From Lentzea aerocolonigenes (GTDB taxonomy: Bacteria; Actinomycetota; Actinomycetes; Mycobacteriales; Pseudonocardiaceae): a stretch of DNA of 64,000 nucleotides. This document shows positions 59,505 to 64,000 of this stretch, one piece after another (the first letter of the stretch is position 1; each line of letters begins with the position of its first letter). The stretch is taken from the NCBI RefSeq assembly GCF_000974445.1, contig NZ_BBOJ01000002.1, positions 248,001 through 312,000 of the forward strand, given 5' to 3'. The notes beneath the pieces were generated by a model that worked only from the letters and a program-made list of their open reading frames with translations, did no database searches and was not told the origin of the DNA. The translations under genes and the position numbers were made by a program.

Positions 59505-61043
59505 TCACTTCCTCTCGTAAATGGTCCGGCCGTTCAGCACGGTCCGCACGCAGACGGGCGCCGGACCGGTCAGGTCAGGCAGTCCGGGCACACCGGACCG
59601 CGGGTCGAGCGACCAGCGCTGCACCCGCGAGTCACTGCCTGCCACGACCAGGTCGCCGGTCTCCCACACCGCGTACGTCGCAGGTGCGCCGGGCTGGAGC
59701 GTGCCGGTCACACCGTCGTCCACGCCCGCCGCGCGCCAGCCACCACGTGTGTGTGCGGTGAACGCCGCGCGCGGGGAGATGCCATAGCCCTCGGTCCGGT
59801 GGTGCACACCTGCCTTCACCGCGGCCCACGGGTCGATCGCGGTCACCGGCGCGTCCGAGCCGAACGCCAGCACCACGCCCGCCGCCGCGAGACGGGAAAA
59901 GGGGTTCAGCCCCACTCCGCGTTCGGCACCGAGGCGCTGGACGTACATGCCGGTGGGGCCGCCCCACTCCGCGTCGAACAGCGGCTGGACGGAGGCGATG
60001 ACGCCCCACCCGGCGAGTTTGCGGGCCTGGTCCTCGGACACCATCTCGACGTGTTCGAGGCGGTGGCGGGCGCTCGCGAGGGCCGGAGCGCCGAGCACCT
60101 TCTCGGCCCGCTCGAAGCCGTCGACGATCGCGGCCATGCCGGCGTCGCCGATGACGTGGAACCCCGCCTGCACACCCAGCTCGGTGCACTTGACCAGGTG
60201 GTCCGCGATCTGCTGACCGTCCAGGTAGAGCGCGCCGCACGTGTCCGCGTCGGCGTACGGCTCGACCAGCGCGGCCGTGCGGGAGCCGATCGCGCCGTCG
60301 ACGAAGTGGTCGCCGGCGAGGCCGCGGACGGGGACGCCGGGCAGCTCGTGGGCGCCCCAGTAGGCGACGACCTCGGGGCCTTCGTCCAACGCGAGGAGCT
60401 CGCGCAGGTCGCCCTCGCCGGAGATGTCCGGTCCGGCGCACTCGTGTACGGACGCGATGCCCATCGACGCGGCGTGACGTAAGAACGCCCGTTGGGCGGC
60501 TTGGCGTTGTTCGGGCGTGATGGCCGCTTTCGCCGTACCGCGCACGTGGTGGTGGGCGGCACGCGAGAGAGGGCCCTGGTCCGAGAAGCCGTCGGCGTCA
60601 CGGACGTCGTCAGTGATCAGGTCCGACGACACGAGCGCCGAGTGCACGTCGATGCGCGACAGGTAGACCGTCTTGCCCTGCGCGGCCTCGTCGATCTCGG
60701 CACGCGTCGGCGGACGGTTCTCCGGCCAGCGCGTCTCGTCCCAGCCGTGCCCCCACACCAGGGGGCCTTCCGCCTCGCGCACCTGCTGGAGCAGTTCGTC
60801 CACAGAGGACGTCTTCGTCAGGTCGAGGCCGGTCAGGAGCAGTCCGGCGCTCGTGGCGTGCACGTGGGCGTCGACGAACGCGGGCGCGACAAACGCCCCG
60901 TTGAGCTCGACGACCTCCGCGTCGGGGTGCAGCGCACGGCCTACGGAGTCCTGTCCGATCCAGACGACGACGCCGTCCGTGACGGCCATGGCCGTCGCAT
61001 CCGGTGCGTAGATGCGGCCGCCGACCAAAAGTTGCGTACTCAC
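59505..61043 (-). CDS. Amidohydrolase of the YtcJ family
   Basis: 512 residues of a metal-dependent amidohydrolase. The first metal motif is V-D-A-H-V-H. Further His residues are in H-V-I-G-D-A-G and R-L-E-H-V-E-M-V, and the late Asp is in F-G-S-D-A-P-V. The GTG start at 61043 lies one base after the kdd stop. In known lysine-fermentation clusters this slot usually holds kce, the 3-keto-5-aminohexanoate cleavage enzyme, which is not in the window. The amidohydrolase substrate is unknown; it may process an acylated or cyclic lysine derivative. Confidence 0.88.
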   Translation of the reverse strand: MSTQLLVGGRIYAPDATAMAVTDGVVVWIGQDSVGRALHPDAEVVELNGAFVAPAFVDAHVHATSAGLLLTGLDLTKTSSVDELLQQVREAEGPLVWGHGWDETRWPENRPPTRAEIDEAAQGKTVYLSRIDVHSALVSSDLITDDVRDADGFSDQGPLSRAAHHHVRGTAKAAITPEQRQAAQRAFLRHAASMGIASVHECAGPDISGEGDLRELLALDEGPEVVAYWGAHELPGVPVRGLAGDHFVDGAIGSRTAALVEPYADADTCGALYLDGQQIADHLVKCTELGVQAGFHVIGDAGMAAIVDGFERAEKVLGAPALASARHRLEHVEMVSEDQARKLAGWGVIASVQPLFDAEWGGPTGMYVQRLGAERGVGLNPFSRLAAAGVVLAFGSDAPVTAIDPWAAVKAGVHHRTEGYGISPRAAFTAHTRGGWRAAGVDDGVTGTLQPGAPATYAVWETGDLVVAGSDSRVQRWSLDPRSGVPGLPDLTGPAPVCVRTVLNGRTIYERK

Positions 61044-61044
61044 G

Positions 61045-62055
61045 TCACGCAGTCTGCCGTTGCTCGAACAGCGCCCGCACACCCGCCTGCGTCCGGACCA
61101 GGTCCAACGCGAACTGGGCGTGACCGGGCACATAGCCGTTGCCGACCAGCATCTCCACGTCCGCGGCCAGCCCCTCGGCACCGAGTGCCGCGGCGCTGAA
61201 CGACGTGGCCATGGAGAAGAAGATCACCGTGCCGCCGTCCGCCGTCGCGAGGATCGCGCCGTGCTCACACCCAGGCACGTCCACACACACGACAGTGACA
61301 TCGACCTGCTTGCCCACCGCCTCGGCAACAGCGACGGGGTTGCGCGCGTCCGCGATCACGACCTCGTCCGCGAGACCGGACTTGCGAACCTGCTCGGCCT
61401 CCTTCTCCGTCGGCACGAGAGCGACAAGACGTTGCGCACCCGCCTGACGTGCCGCCGCGAGAGAGAGCGACCCGGACTTACCCCCACCGCCAAGAACGAG
61501 CACATCAGCACCAGGGTGCTTGCGCACGACACGGTCCGTCAGCGCCGGTGCACCACACACGTCCAGAACAGAGAGCGCCAGCTCGTTGGACATGTCATCA
61601 GGCAACACGGCCGCGATGGACCGCCCGAACAACACCGCCGTTCCCCGGCACGGCACCTGCTCGTCCTCGCCGCTCCAGTCCTGCAGCCCGTCGTTGATCT
61701 TCAACGGCGTCAGCGTGAGGCTGACCAGCGTCGCGATCCGGTCGCCGGCCTTGAGCCCGAGCGGCGACTCCGGCCCCACCTCCAGCACGGTGCCGAGCAG
61801 CATGCCGCCCGACCCGGTGACGGGGTTCTGCATCTTCCCGCGCTCGCCGACGATGTCGAGCACGGCCTGCCGCACCGCGTCGCCGCTGCCGTGCGCCTCC
61901 CTGAGCTGCCGGAACGAGGCCGCGTCCAGGTTGAGCCGCTCGACCGCGACGATCACCTCGTCGGCGGCGGGGACGGGTTCCGCGTCCAGCCGCCACGCCT
62001 GCTGGGGCAGCACACCCCTGGGCTCGAGGACGCGGTGCAGTCCGTACGCGCTCAC
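61045..62055 (-). CDS. kdd: L-erythro-3,5-diaminohexanoate dehydrogenase
   Basis: 336 residues with an MDR-like Rossmann domain (V-L-V-L-G-G-G-G-K-S-G near 187-197) and the family segment V-D-V-P-G-C-E-H-G. Kdd oxidises 3,5-diaminohexanoate to 3-keto-5-aminohexanoate. GTG at 62055 is chosen because AAGGA lies 7 bases upstream. It is the first gene of the kam operon; upstream lies a perfect 12-bp palindrome. The call relies on the aminomutase genes in the same operon. Confidence 0.88.
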   Translation of the reverse strand: MSAYGLHRVLEPRGVLPQQAWRLDAEPVPAADEVIVAVERLNLDAASFRQLREAHGSGDAVRQAVLDIVGERGKMQNPVTGSGGMLLGTVLEVGPESPLGLKAGDRIATLVSLTLTPLKINDGLQDWSGEDEQVPCRGTAVLFGRSIAAVLPDDMSNELALSVLDVCGAPALTDRVVRKHPGADVLVLGGGGKSGSLSLAAARQAGAQRLVALVPTEKEAEQVRKSGLADEVVIADARNPVAVAEAVGKQVDVTVVCVDVPGCEHGAILATADGGTVIFFSMATSFSAAALGAEGLAADVEMLVGNGYVPGHAQFALDLVRTQAGVRALFEQRQTA

Positions 62056-62094
62056 CTGAAAATCCTTCGGTCGACGACGCTGTCTCGACAATAT

Positions 62095-62106
62095 CTTCAC
62101 GTGAAG
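62095..62106. promoter_or_regulatory. Perfect palindrome upstream of the kam operon
   Basis: CTTCACGTGAAG is an exact 12-bp palindrome, 40 bases before the kdd start in the 70-base gap after the GH13 gene. GATATT just downstream on the minus strand (62094-62089) could be a -10. An operator is likely; no regulator gene adjoins it. Confidence 0.55.
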
Positions 62107-62125
62107 CGCTAAGAAACCGCAAGCA

Positions 62126-63634
62126 TCACTCGGTGATCAGGCGGAACCAACGGCAGTCGTAGGGCGCGAGATCGATCTTGGCACCGGACTTCGCCGGCCG
62201 CACCTTCCCACCGGTCAGCAGATCCGTGAGCACCCCGTCCGCCGGAACTCGCACGGTGATGTCCTCGTTCGCGAAGTTGTGCACCACGATCACCGTGCCG
62301 CCGTCGCAGTCGGCGCGGTGGGCGAACACCTTCGGGTCGCCGGCGTCGAGCACCTGGAAGTCGCCCCACGCCAGCTCCGGGCACTCGCGGTAGAGCTGGA
62401 CGAGCCTGCGCAGGTACACCAGCAGCGAGTCGGGGTCGTGGCGCTGCGCCTTCTCGGCTTCCCAGTCCATCGGTACGCGCACCGCGAGCCGGCCTTCCAG
62501 CGACACGTCCTCCACCAGGCCGAGCTCCTCGCCGTAGAACAGCACCGGCGTGCCGGGGAGCGTGAAGAGCAGGCTGTAGACCATGCGGATCCGGCGCTGG
62601 TCGCCGTTGAGCATGCTCGGCAACCGTCGGCGCAGGCCGCGGCCGTAGAGCTGCATCGACGGGTCCGGGCCGAAGGCGTCGAAGACCTCCTGGCGCTCGT
62701 CCTCCGGCAGCTTGTCCAGCGTCAGCTCGTCGTGGTTGCGGACGAACGTCGCCCAGTGGCCGTCGCGGGGTGGTTGCGGGCGTTCCTGCAGCGCCTTGGC
62801 CAGCGGGCCGCTCGACTGCCGTGCCAGGGCCAGGTACATCGCCTGCATGCCGATGAAGTCGAAGCACATCGTCAGCTCGTCGCCCACGCCCTGGCCGTAG
62901 TAGGCCATCGTGTCCTTGTACGGCAGGTTCACCTCGCCCAGCAGCACGCCTTCGCCGTTGCGGCGGTTGAGGAACGCCCGCAGGTCGGTGAGGTAGTCGT
63001 GCGGGTCGGGCAACGACAGCGCGTCGGCGGCGTCGTTGTGCTCCAGCAGGAACGGGACGGCGTCGACGCGGAACCCGCTCAGCCCGAGCTCCATCCAGAA
63101 GCCCATGATGCGCGCGATCTCGTCGCGGACCTCGGGGTTGGACACGTTCAGGTCGGGCTGGTGCTTGTAGAAGCGGTGCAGGTAGTACTTCCCGACCTCC
63201 TCCGAGTACTCCCAGAGCGAGTTCTCCTTGTCCGGGAAGGTGATCCCCTGCGGGCCGTCGGTCTGCGGCTCGTCGGCCCAGACGTACCAGTCGCGCTTGT
63301 CCGGGTCGTGGAACCACGGGTGCTGGTCGGACGTGTGGTTCACGACGAGGTCGGCGATGACGCGCAGGCCGCGGTCGCGGGCCGCGCGCACGAACTCCAC
63401 GAAGTCGCCGAGCGAGCCCAGGCGCGGGTCGACGCCGTAGAAGTCGGTGATGTCGTAGCCGTCGTCGCGTTCGGGCGTTGGGTAGAACGGCATCAGCCAC
63501 ACACATGTGACGCCGAGTGAGTGGAGGTGGTCGATGCGTTCGGTAGCGCCGCGGAAGCCGTTGTCGGAGAACGTTTCCACGTCCAGGCAGTAGAGGACGG
63601 CATTCTTCCACCAGACGTCAGACGTGCGGATCAC
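62126..63634 (-). CDS. GH13 alpha-amylase family enzyme (trehalose synthase-like)
   Basis: 502 residues. The GH13 barrel shows V-N-H-T-S-D (region I), G-F-R-V-D-A-V-P-F with the nucleophile Asp, G-E-V-N-L-P-Y with the acid Glu, and R-N-H-D-E-L with the transition-state Asp. The sequence is closest to trehalose synthases/maltose-active enzymes, but lacks the kinase-like extension some have. GTG at 63634 follows GGAGG by 7 bases and overlaps the stop of the upstream oxidoreductase. The substrate is probably an alpha-glucoside such as maltose; a secretion signal is absent. Confidence 0.88.
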   Translation of the reverse strand: MIRTSDVWWKNAVLYCLDVETFSDNGFRGATERIDHLHSLGVTCVWLMPFYPTPERDDGYDITDFYGVDPRLGSLGDFVEFVRAARDRGLRVIADLVVNHTSDQHPWFHDPDKRDWYVWADEPQTDGPQGITFPDKENSLWEYSEEVGKYYLHRFYKHQPDLNVSNPEVRDEIARIMGFWMELGLSGFRVDAVPFLLEHNDAADALSLPDPHDYLTDLRAFLNRRNGEGVLLGEVNLPYKDTMAYYGQGVGDELTMCFDFIGMQAMYLALARQSSGPLAKALQERPQPPRDGHWATFVRNHDELTLDKLPEDERQEVFDAFGPDPSMQLYGRGLRRRLPSMLNGDQRRIRMVYSLLFTLPGTPVLFYGEELGLVEDVSLEGRLAVRVPMDWEAEKAQRHDPDSLLVYLRRLVQLYRECPELAWGDFQVLDAGDPKVFAHRADCDGGTVIVVHNFANEDITVRVPADGVLTDLLTGGKVRPAKSGAKIDLAPYDCRWFRLITE

Positions 63635-64000
63635 TTCGTCACCTCCGGAAGGACGTGCTCGCCGAACGCGTCGATGAACGGCATCAGGTCTTGGCCCACG
63701 TGGTGCAGGTAGATCTCCTCGAAGCCCATCGAGGCGTACTGGAACAGCTGCTCGGTGTGCCACTTCAGGTCCGCGGACACGTCGACGACCTCGGCGACCT
63801 CCGACGGCGTGACGTGCTCGGCGACGACGTCGAAGTGCTCCGCCAGCTCCAGGTCCCAGCAGACCGGTGGACGGAACACGTTGGTGCGCCACTGCTCGTG
63901 TGCGATCGCGAGAGCGGAGTCGTCGTCTTCAGCCCAACTCAGATGCACCTGCAGATGGAGCTTGCCCCTGCCGCCGGCGTCCCGGTAGGCGTCCGCGACC
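63631..64000 (-). CDS. LLM-class flavin oxidoreductase (TIGR03885-like), C-terminal part
   Basis: The frame is open through the right edge; 122 codons are visible and the N-terminus lies outside the window. The segment V-H-L-S-W-A then A-H-E-Q-W-R-T-N-V-F-R-P-P-V-C-W-D-L resembles the C-terminal part of luciferase-like flavin oxidoreductases of the TIGR03885 type (predicted non-F420). Its stop overlaps the GH13 GTG, so the two are co-transcribed. An internal GTG at 63948 is not needed as start because the frame continues upstream. Confidence 0.82.
   Translation of the reverse strand, partial: VADAYRDAGGRGKLHLQVHLSWAEDDDSALAIAHEQWRTNVFRPPVCWDLELAEHFDVVAEHVTPSEVAEVVDVSADLKWHTEQLFQYASMGFEEIYLHHVGQDLMPFIDAFGEHVLPEVTK

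Noticed and set aside
62041..62125. Possible cobalamin riboswitch before the B12-dependent kam operon
   Set aside because: The gap to the GH13 gene is only 70 bases and no B12-box-like sequence or multi-stem fold is visible.

Overview
The window looks like chromosomal DNA of a high-GC, multicellular-type actinomycete, most likely a member of the Pseudonocardiales (Lentzea/Saccharothrix/Amycolatopsis-like). This is inferred from the very GC-rich third codon positions, the GTG/TTG starts, a secreted chitinase with a DasR-type operator, a membrane Ser/Thr kinase, LAL and WYL regulators, an XRE/DUF397 pair, the lnt-ppm1 pair, a calerythrin-like EF-hand protein, and a giant single-chain biotin-dependent carboxylase. 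No rRNA, insertion sequence, prophage or CRISPR array was seen. Genes are tightly packed: no gene-free gap exceeds 300 bases, and many neighbours overlap by ATGA or at convergent 3' ends.

Layout. 1-9.3 kb: end of a possible oxidoreductase, a SLOG protein, a VOC/WYL divergent pair with a perfect operator, an autoregulated-looking RHH/Clp-N protein, a Ser/Thr kinase-SDR pair, a GH18 chitinase, a nucleotidase, and HIT and DUF2625 genes. 9.3-14.8 kb: one 1822-residue acyl-CoA carboxylase. 15-20.5 kb: MFS exporter, GNAT, LysM protein, a structurally odd tRNA, and a LAL regulator. 20.5-22.2 kb: a MerR/B12 regulator followed by a two-gene tspO operon, with a 13-bp motif shared by both promoters. 22.2-28.8 kb: aldo/keto reductase, ppm1-lnt, acyl-CoA ligase-TetR, and a polytopic membrane protein. 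28.8-37.4 kb: XRE/DUF397 pair, DUF4239, a secreted repeat protein, GNAT, a UvrA-like ABC protein, an EF-hand protein and SRPBCC. 37.4-41.9 kb: amino-acid dehydrogenase divergent from an APC transporter, then a short Rho paralogue and a DUF4360 protein. 42-47 kb: a 1677-residue NACHT-HEAT NTPase.

47-52 kb holds an acyl-CoA dehydrogenase / NDP-forming acyl-CoA synthetase operon whose third gene, a TPP enzyme, is broken. Its promoter carries nearly the same 18-bp palindrome as the amino-acid transporter at 38.6 kb, suggesting one regulon for amino-acid or branched-chain acyl catabolism. 52-57 kb holds GntR, a lipoprotein, and a DUF4331-TPR-NicO operon with a hairpin over its first ribosome site. 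57-62 kb is a lysine 5,6-aminomutase operon (kdd, amidohydrolase, kamD, kamE, kal). The window ends in a GH13 enzyme and a partial luciferase-like oxidoreductase.

The main candidates for something new are the non-canonical tRNA, the NACHT-HEAT protein, the MerR/B12-tspO circuit, the shared 18-bp operator and the short Rho. All are read from sequence by eye; no database search was run.
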